Shown: positions 22,901 through 34,247, counted from the stretch's first letter. The stretch: 64,000 nt of DNA from Ovis canadensis (GCF_042477335.2 NC_091260.1:47945001-48009000); one strand, 5' to 3'. Numbers and translations are program-made. Notes: generated from the letters alone by a model not told the origin.

Positions 22901-23149
22901 AATCTGTCCTTGATCTGATTTATGAGTCCCTTTTGGAACAAATGACTTCTAAAGAAAGAGAAACAATGTCTGTGTTCCCCTCCCATACCCCAACTCTCAC
23001 TCAGATACTTTAAGAAGACAACAGTGAACATGGTCCTAAGGATGCAAATGTGAAGTTTGGAGGCCCGAAGCAATGCTTGTGGCTGGTGCTAGTGATCAGA
23101 TGTGGAAGAGACAAAACAAAATTTATTGCCACATTTTTCTCCTTTACAA
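19998..23149. other. Long unclassified stretch
   Basis: About 3.1 kb is AT-rich and free of young repeats. An A run lies at 20,127-20,143. Frames such as 20,629-20,883 (84 codons, hydrophobic C-terminus) and 21,991-22,317 (minus, 108 codons) have no recognisable motifs. I see no exon, RNA gene or clear repeat. Confidence 0.5.
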
Positions 23150-23380
23150 TCTTTTTATTTGTTTTTTTTTCATTGAAATATAGTTGATTTATAATATGTT
23201 AGGTATTCAGCAAAGTGATTCAGTTGTATGCGTTTATATATACTCAGATTCTTTTCCTTTATAGGTTATTGTAAAATACTGATTGTAACTGCCTGTGCTA
23301 CACAGTGGTTTCTTTTTGGTTCTCTATTTTATATATAGCAATGTGTATATGTTAACCACAAATTCTTTCTATAATATATA
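23150..23380 (-). mobile_element. L1 3' end fragment
   Basis: The 'CATTGAAATATAGTTGATTTATAAT' start and the 'GATTCAGTT.TA....TATATACTCAGATTCTTTTCC' run are the reverse of an artiodactyl L1 3' UTR. The fragment ends at a Bov-tA insertion and was truncated before it. Confidence 0.8.
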
Positions 23381-23611
23381 TGCTGTGTGTGTGTGTGTGC
23401 TTAGTCACTAAGTCAGGTCCGACCTATTGAAACTCCTTGGACTGTAAGCTGCCAGGCTTTTCTGTCCATGGGATTTCCCAGACAAGAATACTGGAGTCAG
23501 TTGCCATTTCCTTCTTCAGTGGATCTTCCTGACCCAGCAATTGAAAACACATTTCCCGAGATTCCTGCATTGGCAAGCAGACTCATTACCTCTGAGCCAA
23601 CTGGGAAGCCC
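23381..23611 (-). mobile_element. Bov-tA SINE with TG-repeat tail
   Basis: The tail (reverse) is a (TG) run at 23384-23399. The body and head follow, with an inserted or altered segment (AAAACACATTTCCCG) at the B-box. It lies between exact 14-bp duplications, TTCTATAATATATA, at 23367-23380 and 23612-23625. The insertion is inside the L1 3' end. Confidence 0.92.
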
Positions 23612-23625
23612 TTCTATAATATATA

Positions 23626-24429
23626 ATAGAGATCAATGATCTGGGGTGATTTCTCTAGGTAACCCCACACCTGAAGGAGAATAACATTAAAGTGACTAAA
23701 ATGAAAGCCCAATGGAGACAGATAATATAAGGTCTCAGCCGAACAGAGGACAAGTAGCTGGGTTCATGGCACAGGCTAACAGGGGAGGCCATAATGATGT
23801 TTGCATAGGATCAAGCCTTTAATCCTTAATCAGTAGGAAACAGTCATTGTAGGTGTTAGGAGGAAATGCATTAAAGGTTTTTTGCAAGCAAGGCCAATGT
23901 CTAGTGGCACAATAGTTGTCAATTAATCAGGTAGTCTTTGATAAGCCTTAGCATTCCATTTATTCTGTTCTGTCAGCAAAGAATGGAATGTGAGAGAAGA
24001 TGAGAGTTTTGATAAATCCTATCCAAAGGATTAAAAAAAAAAAAAGCAGAAGTCTATGGGAGTTTCAGTTATCAATTTAGATGTGGGTTAGGAATGACCT
24101 TAATAAGAAATTTGAAAGTTTTGTCATTCCTTATGTTTGCAATTTTGTAGTTGTTGTGGGGACTTTTTATTGTTATCAGCAGCCTTCCTGATTATCTTTG
24201 AGAAAAACAAATACCAAAGGAACTAGGGTGTCTGTATCTCATTTATAAGCTTAATTTTGGAAGGCAGAAAGGAAGTCCAACCAGCTAGAACAGCACTTAC
24301 GAAAGAGGAAAAAAGCAATTGAATCCTGGTGATCTGTTGAAAAGATTAAAGAAGATGGGTGGCTGACCGGATTTTGCATGATTTTAAGAAAGATTTTTAG
24401 CAATGAAAAGCACTAGTTGAAATTTTTAA
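23626..24429. other. Unclassified sequence
   Basis: No recognised repeat or gene. A 13-base A run lies near 24,031. Confidence 0.5.
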
Positions 24430-24560
24430 GTTTAATTTTTTAAATTTTTTATAGTGAAGTGTTGCTGATTAACAAGGTGTTTGTTTCAGGTGTACAGTAC
24501 AGTGATTCAGTTATACACATATTAATACATCTATTCTTTTTCAAATTCTTTTCTCATTTA
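24430..24560 (-). mobile_element. L1 3' end fragment
   Basis: The 'GTTGCTGATTAACAAGGTG.TTGTTTCAGGTGTACAG' block and the 'ATTCAGTTATACACAT' block are the reverse of an artiodactyl L1 3' UTR like that at 23,150. It is short and diverged. Confidence 0.75.
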
Positions 24561-25844
24561 GATTGTAACAGCTTAATTTTAGTCACATTTTTTTTAATTT
24601 CTACAATATTGGGTTGAAAGTTTGCACAAGTAGGAAGTACCAGGTTGTTCACTAACGTCTATTTTCTTGGGAAAAGGAAAACAAGGTTTAAATAAAGTCA
24701 AAGATGAGTATCCCAACTTCCCTTCCTCAAATTATCTCATCCTTCTCCTGACAGAGACAGAATTGTACTAAGGGTTGCATTTGTTTTATTAGTAAAGGAC
24801 AATCTGTTCCATTCACTTGGTATAATTTTAGGAACAGAAACATATTTTAGTAGTAAGTTGTAAATTTCCTATTATGTATGTTTCCACTATATCCCCACAC
24901 CTGATGCTCAGCAGACTCCAGAAAAAGTAACTGCAACAATCCTCTGAAAATTTCTTATTAAATCATTTCCCTTCCTGTGGTTCATATACTAGTTTCTAAA
25001 AAGAGTTCTAGAATATAAGTTACAATGGAACATAACAATATGCCATAATAAAAATTAAAGTTAGAAGACTACATATGCATGAATTCAGAATGCTGATGAT
25101 CACTCCCCAATCCAAAAAGATAAAAATTTCAGGCACTTGTGCATATCTTTCTCTGGCCTGAAATAACTTAGTGATGGTGACCATCACCCATGTGCTCTTG
25201 TATCCTTCTAAGCAACTCTGGCCACCCTCAACCTCTGCTGCCAAAGTAGCCACATGGTCACCCCTCTCATTGCCAACCTCAGCTTATGGAATCAGTACTA
25301 GTCCCTGATTAGAGGCATTTTATCCATGGAATGCTTAATCATTTTGTCCAACATGAGAGTTCGACTCTCTCTGTTGATTGCAGTGGGAAGCAAAAATTCA
25401 CAGTTGGAAGACTGACAAACATTAGGACCAAAACTCCCTAGGGTATGGCCAAGTCATAGCTGCAAAGACTTAGAAAAGAAAATCTATTAACCATAAATTC
25501 TAAGCTTTCAAGACATCCTGAGAAACCAGTCGCCCCTTACCAAGCTCTAGGTTTAGTGAGACCTTCGTGTAGCTACTCTTCCCAAGTTTCCACGAGAATC
25601 CATTTATTTTCTCAAGGTCAGCTTCATAATAAATTGAATTAACTTGAATTTTTTCTATTTGTTGCAACAATGAGCACCAGACCAAAATACCCTACACTCT
25701 ACTTTCCTCAAAACAGAGTCTCTTCCAGGTATTATTCAAAATTTACATTCTCCAAGCAGCACTGTTTTTAAAGGAAGCCTATTCTATACATTTGCACTCA
25801 TCTCAAAATTGCAATCATTCATCTCACAATTACACTCATCTCAC
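24561..25844. other. Unclassified sequence
   Basis: No recognised repeat family or gene. Minus-strand frames at 25,020-25,253 and 25,500-25,685 show no domain. Confidence 0.5.
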
Positions 25845-25967
25845 ACACTGGCAAAGTAATCCTCAAAATTCTCCAAGCAAGGTTTCAATAGAATGTGAAC
25901 CAAGAGCTTCCAGATGTTAAAGCTGGATTTAGAAAAGGCACAGAAACCAGAGATCAAATTGCCAACA
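25845..25967 (+). mobile_element. BovB LINE, first piece of a split copy
   Basis: It starts in the segment just before the RT palm (SH..KVILKILQA) and carries the FRKGTETRDQIAN block. A BOV-A2 interrupts it; the element continues at 26239. Confidence 0.88.
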
Positions 25968-26236
25968 AGCAATGGCACCCCACTCCAGTACTCTTGCCTG
26001 GAAAATCCCATGGACGTAGGAGCCTGGTGGGCTGCAGTCCAGGGGGTCGCTAAGAGTCAGACACAACTGAGGGACTTCACTTTGACTTTTCACTTTCATG
26101 CATTGGAGAAGGAAATGGCAACCCACTCCATTGTTCTTGCCTGGAGAACCCCAGGAACAGGGGACCCTGGTGGGCTGCTGTCTATGGGGTTGCACAGAGT
26201 CAGACATGACTGAAGTGACTTAGCAGTAGCAGTAGC
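25968..26236 (+). mobile_element. BOV-A2 SINE nested in BovB
   Basis: It is a Bov-A dimer with linker and an AGT/AGC tail. A few BovB bases at the joint seem missing, and only a short AGCAAT word repeats on both sides, so the target duplication is uncertain. Confidence 0.9.
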
Positions 26237-26238
26237 AA

Positions 26239-26496
26239 TTGGATCATAGAAAAAGATAGAGAATTCCAGAAGAACATCTACTTCTGCTTCATTGACTATG
26301 CTAAAGCCTTTGACTGTGTGGATCACAAAAAACTGTGGAGAATTCTTCAAGAGATGGGAATATCAGACCACTTTACCTGTCTCCTGAGAAATCTGTATGC
26401 AGGTCAAGAAACAATAGTTAAAACTGGACATGAAACAACAAATTGGTTCCAGATTGGGAAAGGAGTACATCAAGGCTATATACTGTCTCCTTGCTT
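26239..26496 (+). mobile_element. BovB LINE, second piece (RT block)
   Basis: It encodes FIDYAKAFDCVDHKKL and the GVHQGYILSP block of the RT, with changes in the second (H for R, Y for C). A Bov-tA then interrupts it. Confidence 0.9.
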
Positions 26497-26718
26497 GTGC
26501 TGTGCTTAGTCACTCAGTTGTGTTGAACTCTTTGTGACCACAAGGACTGTAGCCCACCAGGCTATTGTGACCATGAGGATTCTCCAGGCAAGAATACTGG
26601 AGTGGGTTACCATGCCCTCCTCCAGGGGATCTCCCCAACCCCAGGATCGAACACAGGTCTCCCTCATTGCAGGCTTGCAGGCAGATTATTTACTGTCTGA
26701 GCCACCAGGGGAGCCGCT
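26497..26718 (-). mobile_element. Bov-tA SINE nested in BovB
   Basis: In reverse it has the head, the B-box equivalent GGATCGAACACAGG and the body. A small local duplication (GCAGGCTTGCAGGC) is seen near the head. BovB continues on the other side with a TTGCTT word repeated. Confidence 0.9.
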
Positions 26719-27607
26719 TTGCTTATTTAACTTATAATGCAGACTTCATCATGTGAAATGTTGGGCTGGATGAAACACAAGCTGGAATCAAGATTGCCTG
26801 GAGAATATCAATAATCTCAGATATGCAGATTACATCCCCCTTATGGCAGAAAATGAAGAGAAACTAAAGAACCTTTTGATGAAAGTGAAAGAGGAGAGTG
26901 AAAAAGATGGCTTAAAACTCAGCATTCAAAAAAATGAATATCATGGCATCTGATCCCATCACTTCATGGCAAATAGATGGGGAAAGAATGAAACCAGTGA
27001 GAGATTTTTCTTTCCTTGGGCTCTGAAATCACTGCAGATGGTGACTGCAGCCATGAAATTAAAAGACACTTGCTTCTTGGAAGAAAAGCTATGACCAACC
27101 TAGACAGCATATTGAAAAGTGGAGACATTGCTTTGCTGACAAAGGTCCATCTGGTCAAAGCTTTCGTTTTTCCAATAATCATGTATGGATGTGAGTTGGA
27201 CCGTAAAGAAAGCTGAGCACTGAAGAATTGATGCTTTTGAACTGTGGTGTTGAAGAAGACTCTTGAGAGTCCCTTGGACTGCAAGGAGATCCAGCCAGTC
27301 TATCCTAAAGGAGATCAGTCCTGAATATTCATTGGAAGGACTGATGCTGAAGCTGAAGCTCCAATACTTTGGGTACCTGATGTGAAAAGCTGACTCATTT
27401 GAAAAGACCCTGATGCTGGGAAAGATTGAAGGCAGGAGGAGAAGGGGATGACAGAGGATGAGATGGTTGGTGGGCATCACCGACTCGATGGCCATGAGTT
27501 TCAGTAAGCTCCGGGAGTTGGTGATCGACAAGGATGCCTGGCGTGCTTCAGTTCTTCGGGTTTCAAAGAGCCAGACATGACTGAGTGACTGAACTAAACT
27601 GAACTGA
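26719..27607 (+). mobile_element. BovB LINE, third piece and tail
   Basis: The frame resumes near the YADD region (here changed and frameshifted; YADY near 26,824). It passes through LLMKVKEESEKDG, ITADGDCSHEIKR and VMYGCE to FGYLM with a following TGA (27383-27385), and ends in GAACTAAACTGAACTG. It is diverged and full of indels. Confidence 0.92.
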
Positions 27608-27750
27608 TATGCTTACTCAACAGCAGCTAAAAAATTGAACCAATTCTACATACTAGCTGACTGTACTCACTATAAATTTGTGTTCAAGGCAATGCCAAGG
27701 AATGCTCAAACTACCCCACAATTGCACTCATCTCACATGCTAGTAAAGTA

Positions 27751-28371
27751 ATGCTCAAAATTCTCCAAGCCAAGCATCAGCAATACGTGAACCGTGAACT
27801 TCCTGATGTTCAAGCTGGATTTAGAAAAGGCAGAGGAACCAGAGATCAAATTGCCAACATCTGCTGGATCACGGAAAAAGCAAGAGAGTTCCAGAAAAAC
27901 ATCTATTTCTGCTTTATTGACTATGCCAAAGCCTTTGACTGTATGGATCACAATAAACTGTGCAAAATTCTTCAAGAGATGGGAATACCAGACGACCTGA
28001 CCTGCCTCTTGAAAAATCTGTATGCAGGTCAGGAAGCAGCAGTTAGAACCGGACATGCAACAACAGACTGGTTCCAAATAGGAAAAGGAGTACGTCAAGG
28101 CTGTATATTGTCACCCTGCTTATTTAACTTATATGTAGAATACATCATGAGAAACACTGGACTGGAAGAAACACAAGCTGGAATCAAGATTGCTGGGAGA
28201 AATCTCAATAACCTCAGATATGCAGATGACACCACCCTTATGGCAGAAAGTGAAGAGGAACTAAAAAGCCTCTTGATGAAAGTGAAGGAGGAGAGTGAAA
28301 AAGTTGGCCTAAAGCTCAACATTCAGAAAATGAGATCATGGCATCCAGTCCCATCACTTCATGGCAAATAG
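27751..28371 (+). pseudogene. BovB reverse transcriptase remnant (206 codons)
   Basis: The frame holds a complete RT palm core: FRKGRGTRDQI near residues 24-34, FIDYAKAFD near 54-62, GVRQGCILSP near 112-121 and YADD near 156-159. All three catalytic aspartates expected of an RTE-type enzyme are visible. The end of the frame (RSWHPVPSLHGK) is out of register because one base is missing after LNIQKM. The endonuclease and N-terminal parts are absent, so the enzyme is incomplete. Confidence 0.9.
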
Positions 28372-28751
28372 ATGGGGAAACAGTGGAAACCGTGTCAGAC
28401 TTTATTTTTGGGGGCTCCAAAATCACTGCAGATGGTGAGTGCAGCCATGAAATTAAAAGACGCTTACTCCTTGGAAGAAAAGTTATGACCAACCTAGATA
28501 GCATATTCAAAAGCAGAGACATTGCTTTGTCAACTAAGGTCTGTCTAGTCAAGGCTATGGTTTTTCCTGTGGTCATGTATGGATGTGAGAGTTGGACTGT
28601 GAAGAAGGCTGAGAGCCTAACAATTGATGCTTTTGAGCTGTGGTGTTGGAGAAGACTCTTGAGAGTCCCTGGGACTGCAAGGAGATCCAACCAGTCCATT
28701 CTGAAGGGGATCAGCCCTGGGATTTCTTTGGAGGGAATGATGCCAAACTGA
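28338..28751 (+). pseudogene. BovB ORF C-terminal remnant (137 codons)
   Basis: This is the continuation of the preceding remnant in another frame. It starts at MASSPITSWQIDGETVE and carries SKITADGECSHEIKRRLLLGRKVMTNLDS and MYGCESWTVKKAE. It ends early at MMPN after another small deletion. No catalytic residues lie here. Confidence 0.88.
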
Positions 28752-29439
28752 AACTCCAGTGCTTTGGCCACTTCATGTGAAGAGTTGACTCATCGGAAAA
28801 GACTCTGATGCTGGGAGGGATTGGGGGCAGGAGGAGAAGGGGACGACCAAGGATGAGATGGCTGGATGGCATCATTGACTCAATGGACATGAGTCTGAGT
28901 GAACTCTGGGAGTTGGTGATGGACAGGGAGGCCTGGTGTGCTGCAATTCATGGGGTCGCAAAGAGTCGGACACGACTGAGCGACTGAACTGAACTGAACT
29001 GAACTGATGAGCATTCAATACTGCTCTAGTAAATTATTTTTAACTCTGAGCCAACTAGTTAACATCTTAGCTCCTTAAATCTCTAAAGCTCAACTGCCTC
29101 TCACATAAATTGTCAACTTCCAACAGGTAATTCATTGGAAAAAAATAAAAGATAAAATCTCAAACCAAAAATCCCAGTCTCAATTTCCACCACTAATTTC
29201 CTTAAACTACCACCATCCATCTACACATTCAATTTGTTTTTTTCCAGTGGAATTAGAAGTCCTCTTTCTGGGCTAAGTCCCTTCTTACCCTGTGCCTTAG
29301 ATCTATTCTTCTTTGCCTTTATAAAAAATACTGCTTTTGAATTATCTTCCTTCTCTTCTGCAGCATCAATTTCTCTATATATACTGGGTCAATTTTTTTG
29401 AGTTAGAAGTATGTCTTAATGTCTCTATCATAAAAACAA

Positions 29440-30117
29440 AGAGCCTCCTTAGAGTCCATGAGAGCTTCTAGCCTCAACTGTATGCCTTAGATCTCCTTCA
29501 CAGAAACCTCCACCCAAGGCTTATCTAGAGCTACTGTTTCTACTTCCTTGCATCACATTTTCTTCTCAATCCACTGTAGTTGAGGTTTAGTTTTCATTTC
29601 TTTAAATTGACTTTGTTCAGGGTCACCAATAACCTGAGCCTCATCAAAGCCGGTGACTGCTTCTCCATCCTCATCTTGAAGAAATATCAATTTCCTCAGC
29701 AGTTAGAATTGGCCACTCCTCTCACCCTTTTTTCACACATCATAGTCTTAGCTTTCTTCAGACTTTACTGGATCCTTGCTCTGTGTGTTATGAATGTGCA
29801 TCAGTCTGTCTGTCTCTCCTAGCCACTTTTCCCTATATGATCTCTAGATTGATGCCTCAAGGCCAAGGTCTCTATCTCAAGCCTTCATCTTTTCCTCATA
29901 AATTCTATGTTATTAAATTGCAGCTGTATACTAAAAATTTACACCTTAATCCTCAACCTGTCCTCTAAACTCCAGGCTTGACTATCTAGTTGTTCAATTC
30001 ACGCATGTGATGGATGTCCAATAAACAGTCAGGTTTGGCACAGCTTATATCTACATGATCTTTGGGTCTTTCTACAAACATCACCTCCCTGCTGACATGT
30101 TATCAATGTACCTATTT
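29440..30117 (+). mobile_element. L2 (LINE-2) remnant
   Basis: The segments 'GGTCACCAATAACCTGAGCCTC' and 'CTTCTCCATCCTCATCTTGA' match the L2 RT region, as do the pyrimidine-rich 'CTCTAAACTCCAGGCTTG' and 'GGATGTCCAATAAACAGTCA' blocks. It is highly diverged and broken. An L1 3' end lies directly downstream. Confidence 0.7.
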
Positions 30118-30136
30118 AAAAGAGAAAATCCATCTT
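30118..30136 (+). repeat. Target-site duplication, left copy (L1)
   Basis: AAAAGAGAAAATCCATCTT recurs at 30446-30464 with two changes in 19. The junction ATTT/AAAAG is the complement of a perfect L1 endonuclease site, TTTT/AAA. Confidence 0.85.
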
Positions 30137-30445
30137 TTGGACTCTGTGGGAGAAGGCGAAGGTGGGATGATTTGAGAGAATAGCATTGAAACATGTATAT
30201 TATCATATGTGAAATAGATCGCCAGTCCAGGTTCGATGCATGAGACAGGGTACTCAGGGCAGGTGCACTGGGAGGACCCTGAGAGATGGGATGGGGAGGG
30301 AGGTGGGAGTGAGATTTAGGATGGGGAACACATGTACACCCATGGCTGATTCATGTCAATGTATGGCAAAAACCACTACAGTATTGTAAAGAAACTAGCC
30401 TCCAATTAAAATTAATTAATTCATTTAATTAATTAAATAAAATAT
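30137..30445 (+). mobile_element. L1 3' UTR, short insertion
   Basis: It starts at 'TTGGACTCTGTGGGAGAAGGCGAAGG' and has the GATGGGGAGGGAGGTGGGAG tract. The 3' UTR end 'CATGTCAATGTATGGCAAAAACC' is followed by an A/T-rich tail (AATTAATTAA...AAATA). It is a 0.3 kb 5'-truncated copy between good target duplications, inserted within older L2 sequence. Confidence 0.92.
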
Positions 30446-30464
30446 AAAAGAGCAAATCCACCTT
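30446..30464 (+). repeat. Target-site duplication, right copy (L1)
   Basis: AAAAGAGCAAATCCACCTT, two mismatches to the left copy. Confidence 0.85.
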
Positions 30465-30640
30465 AAGCGTTCCAATTTTCTTGTAACATTAAAATTTTCT
30501 TTATTATACTCATCACCATCTGATATCTATTGTTTATTTGTTGTCTCTCTTCCCCTCAAGGAAAGGTAGCTCCTTAAAGGTAGAGACTTATTCTATTGCT
30601 TTCACAGCTGTATTTCCAAAGGTAACTATAATCTTGGGGT
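30465..30640 (+). mobile_element. L2 3' end remnant
   Basis: The block 'TTTATTTGTTGTCTCTCTTCCCC' followed by 'GGTAGCTCCTTAAAGGTAGAGACTTATTCTATTG' is the typical L2 terminal region ('CTCCTTGAGGGCAGGGACTGTGTC'). It may be the continuation of the L2 before the L1 insertion, with its middle lost. Confidence 0.65.
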
Positions 30641-30679
30641 AGTAATAATGTATTCAAAAATGTGTGTGAAATTAATATA

Positions 30680-31270
30680 CCTCATAACAAGTCTTTGCTA
30701 CTCAGAAAATGGCATCATGCTATGCCTATTTGCTCAGAACCAAAGCCCCCAGAATTATACCTAATCCTTCTCTTTCTCTCATTCTCTACATTTCATCCCA
30801 TCTGTCTAATTCAAAATACATCCTACATCCTAGCATTTCTCACTATCTTAATTGCTATTCACTTTCAGTCCAAGATACCGCCATCTCATTGGGTTATTTC
30901 CACAGGCTCCTAATTATTTTCTCTGTAACCCTAATTTTCTCCCCTAGCCCAAGAGATCCTTCTGACCACTACATTGTGTGGTTTTTTTTTAATTACAAAT
31001 CTGACCCCACCACACTTGTACTCAAAATCCTTCAACTTCCTACTGAAACTCTAAAACATCCCAAACTATTCAACATAATATGTAAGGTCCTACAGAAGCT
31101 CCCCTTTGCCTGTGTCACCCTCCTTATCTCTTAACACTACTTCCAATTATTTCCTTTGGACACAACATGAGCAGTCCCATCTCAAGTTTCTTTGCTTGGA
31201 ACACTTCCCCCAGGATCTTTACTTGGTTGATTTCTTCTCATAACTTGGACCTTAAATGCTAGCTCTTCAG
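30680..31270 (+). mobile_element. L2 remnant, second copy
   Basis: The blocks 'AAATCTGACCCCACCACACTTGTACTCAAAATCCTTC', 'TAAGGTCCTACAGAAGCTCCCC' and 'TTTGCTTGGAACACTTCCCCCAGG' match the 3' part of the L2 consensus in the right order. Because it follows an L2 3' end, it must be a separate copy or a rearranged one. Confidence 0.7.
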
Positions 31271-31374
31271 GCCTGGAGTTGTAAAACATGATTAAATCTC
31301 AAACCGCACCATTAACTCTTTTTTGTGACTGAGAAAACAATTTAACATCACTAAATGCTAGTTTTCATAATATA

Positions 31375-31600
31375 ACAATAAAAGTGACAGTCGCTCTGTT
31401 CTGTTTGACATTTTTTGACCCCATGGACTATAACCCATCAGGCCCTTCTCTCCATGGAATTCTCCAAGAAAGAATATTGGAGTGGGTTGCCATTCCCTTC
31501 TCCAGGGGATCTTCCCAACCCAGGGATCAAACCCAGGTCTTCTACATTACAAGCAGATTCTTTACCATCTGAGCCACCAGAGAAGCCCATTACAATAAAA
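31375..31600 (-). mobile_element. Bov-tA SINE with target duplication
   Basis: A complete reverse Bov-tA with head and B-box equivalent GGGATCAAACCCAGG. ACAATAAAA flanks it at 31375-31383 and 31592-31600. Confidence 0.92.
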
Positions 31601-31750
31601 ACCTATAAATTATAAGACTATCATTAACCTCAACCGAGAGCACAAGTTGAAAGTTCTGCATAAATCATAAAATACTATAATTATACTCTAATCACCATCT
31701 ATACAGATTGCCTGCATTATTAAAGTTCTGTGAAGATTAATTGGAGTTTT

Positions 31751-31763
31751 ATGTAAAGAATAA
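31751..31763 (+). repeat. Target-site duplication, left copy (BOV-A2)
   Basis: ATGTAAAGAATAA recurs as ATGCAAAGAATAA at 32028-32040. Confidence 0.8.
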
Positions 31764-32027
31764 TGGAGAAGGCAATGGCAACTCACTCCAATACTCTTGC
31801 CTGGAAAATTCCATGAACGGAAGAGCCTGGTAGGCTGCAGTCCCTGGGGTCGAGAAGAGTCGGACTGAGCGACTTCACTTTCACTTTCACTTTCATGCAT
31901 TGGAGAAGGAAATGGCAACCCACTCCAGCGTTCTTGCCTGGGGAATCGCATGGACGGGGGAGCCTGATGGGCTGCCGTCTATAGGGTCGCACAGAGTCGG
32001 ACACGACTGAAGCGACGTAGCAGCAGC
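31764..32027 (+). mobile_element. BOV-A2 SINE
   Basis: It is a Bov-A dimer with a small deletion after 'GAGTCGGACTGAGCG' and a very short AGC tail (two to three units). It lies between 13-bp duplications with one mismatch. Confidence 0.94.
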
Positions 32028-32040
32028 ATGCAAAGAATAA

Positions 32041-32516
32041 ACCTGTAAATAAGTGAAAATGACAACATTTACATGGAAATATTAATATCTGCTTTATATG
32101 TAATAGTATTTGACCTTTGAAATAGTATATTAATGTGTTACTCTTTATTCAGCATTGGTCATCATGTACCTTATTGCAATTTTGTTTCATTAAAGGGGGA
32201 ACATACATATAGGCAAATTTTGTTCAATTTTCTTAATTAAATCCTGAAATCTTGGATATAATACTCATAAAAAAATCTACCTGTATGCCTCACTAGTGGC
32301 CTTTTTTGATTTTATTATTTTGCCAGCTATCTGCACAAATGCCTACGCTTTAATCATGGGTAAACCCTTGAGTCAAAAAAAGAAATAAAAGCTACACTGC
32401 AGTGGAATGGCAACTGTTAAATACAAATTGCAACTCTATCACAAAAATAAAGATATCATTGATAAACTATTTTCCAATTAAAATGAAAAGTATGAAAATC
32501 AGTAAATGCATAGATT
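32041..32516. other. Unclassified AT-rich sequence
   Basis: No recognised repeat or gene. Confidence 0.5.
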
Positions 32517-33060
32517 AACTAAAAGACGCTTACTCCTTGGAAGAAAAGTTATGACCAACCTAGATAGCATATTCAAAAGCAGAGACATTACTTTGCTGAC
32601 TAAAGTCCATCTAGTCAAGGCTATGGTTTTTCCAGTGGTCAGGTATGGATGTGAGAGTTGGACTGTGAAGAAGGCTGAGTGCCAAAGAATTGATGCTTTT
32701 GAACTGTGGTGTTGGAGAAGACTCTTGAGAGTCCCTTGGATGCAAGGAGGTCCAACCAGTCCATTCTGAAGGAGATCAGCCCTGGGATTTCTTTGGAAGG
32801 AATGATGCTAAAGCTGAAGTTCCAGTACTTTGGCCACCTCATGCGAAGAACTGACTCATTGGAAAAGACTCTGATGCTGAGAGGGATTGGGGGCAGGAGG
32901 AGAAGAGGACGACAGAGGATGAGATGGCTGGATGGCATCACCGACTCAGTGGATGTGAGTCTGAGTGAACTCCGGGAGTTGGTGATGGACAGGGAGGCCT
33001 GGCGTGCTGTGATTCCTGGAGTCGCAAAGAGTTGGACATGACTGAGCAACTGAACTGATA
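32517..33060 (+). mobile_element. BovB LINE 3' end, low divergence
   Basis: It is 5'-truncated at KRRLLLGRKVMTNLDSIFKSRDITL and runs through VRYGCESWTVKKAE to [16 protein letters not shown]. It retains CGA at the codon where many other copies have TGA. It continues to [21 protein letters not shown] and ends in a short tail. A one-base loss near 32,740 breaks the frame. Confidence 0.94.
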
Positions 33061-33124
33061 ATTGAACTGATAGGAAGATTTACTGGAAAATTAAATGACC
33101 TGAATAGTTTTGTTGAACTGGAAA

Positions 33125-33290
33125 TAAAGCAGTGGTCTGGAAGTAAGAAATGCAAATTCTGTTCCTGGATTTATAATTTATTAACTGTGACAAAATTGTC
33201 TACCTCTCTGGGGATCAATTTCTTTTCCATAAAAAATGAAAGGTATAGATGACCTAGATGACTGCCAATTCCATGAACAACTTCTGACAG
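33125..33290 (+). mobile_element. MIR SINE fragment
   Basis: The order of 'GGTCTGGAAGTAAGAAATGCAAATTCTG', 'TTATTAACTGTGACAAAATTGTC', 'TACCTCTCTGGGGATCAATTTC' and 'CCATAAAAAATGAAAGG' fits the MIR consensus from its head to the 'CTGTAAAATGGGG' segment. Confidence 0.65.
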
Positions 33291-33335
33291 AGCAGCTCCA
33301 GAATGGGAAATGTACAGACCAAAAAACACAGTGAT

Positions 33336-33350
33336 AAGAAGCTAGAAGGA
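33336..33350 (+). repeat. Target-site duplication, left copy (L1)
   Basis: AAGAAGCTAGAAGGA is repeated exactly at 34979-34993, defining the whole L1 between them as one insertion. Confidence 0.95.
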
Positions 33351-33399
33351 TCTTTTCATGTGTTTGTTAGCCATCCGTATGTCTTCTTTGGAGAAATGT

Positions 33400-33897
33400 C
33401 TATTTAGTTCTTTGGCCCATTTTTTTGACTGGGTCGTTTATTTTTCTGGAATTGAGCTGCATAAGTTTCTTGTATATTTTTGAGATTAGTTGTTTGTCAA
33501 TTGCTTCATTTGCTATTATTTTCTCCCATTCAGAAGGCTGTCTTTTCACCTTGCTTATAATTTCCTTTGTTGTGCAGAAGCTTTTAATTTTAATTAGATC
33601 CCATTTGTTCATTTTTGCTTTTATTTCCAGAATTCTGGGAGGTGGATCATAGAGGATCCTGCTGTGATTTATGTCGGAGAGTGTTTTGCCTATGTTCTCC
33701 TCTAGGAGTTTTATAGTTTCTGGTCTTACATTTAGATCTTTAATCCATTTTGAGTTTATTTTTGTGTGCGGTGTTAGAAAGTGATCTAATTTCATTCTTT
33801 TACAAGTCGTTGACCAGTTTTCCCAGCACCACTGGTTAGAGATTGTCTTTAATCCATTGTATATTCTTGCCTCCTTTGTCAAAGATAAGGTGTCCAT
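33400..33897 (-). pseudogene. L1 ORF2 remnant in the inverted segment (165 codons)
   Basis: The translation holds the L1 ORF2 region after the RT domain: [36 protein letters not shown] and [46 protein letters not shown] short-range match to this family is unambiguous. Upstream and downstream parts of ORF2 are absent from this frame, so no enzyme can be made. Confidence 0.9.
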
Positions 33898-34247
33898 ATG
33901 TGTGTGGATTTATCTCTGGGCTTTCTATTTTGTTCCATTGATCTATATGTCTGTCTTTGTGCCAGTACCATACTGTTTTGGTGACTGTGGTTTTGTAGTA
34001 GAGCCTGAAGTCAGGCAAGTTGATTCCTCCAGTTCCATTCTTCTTTCAACATCACTCATTATTAGAGAAATGCAAATCAAAACCACAATGAGGTACCACT
34101 TCACAGTCAGAATGTCTGCGATCCAAAAATCTGCAAGCAATAAATGCTGGAGAGGGTGTGGAGAAAAGGGAACCCTCCTACACTGTTGGTGGGAATGCAA
34201 ACTAGTACAGCCACTATGGAAAACAGTGTGGAGATTCCTTAAAAAAA

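Larger units (their letters stand above)
27687..29007 (+). mobile_element. BovB LINE, 1.3 kb, low divergence
   Basis: It is 5'-truncated in the segment GNAKECSN and runs to the tail of four GAACT units. It shares many private residues with the copy at 51,508-53,479: ITADGECSHEIK, RDIALSTKVCL, NTGLEETQAGIKIAGRNLNNL and PDDLTCLLKNLYAGQEAAVRTGHATTDW. The two therefore come from one recently active BovB lineage. The copy is broken by a one-base deletion near 28,330 and by a TGA at 28778-28780. Confidence 0.95.

Noticed and set aside
23384..23399. An independent (TG) microsatellite
   Set aside because: It is the tail of the Bov-tA SINE and lies inside its target duplications.
29580..29822. An 80-codon frame as an exon
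   Set aside because: The bases follow the L2 RT region, so the frame is a relic of LINE-2.
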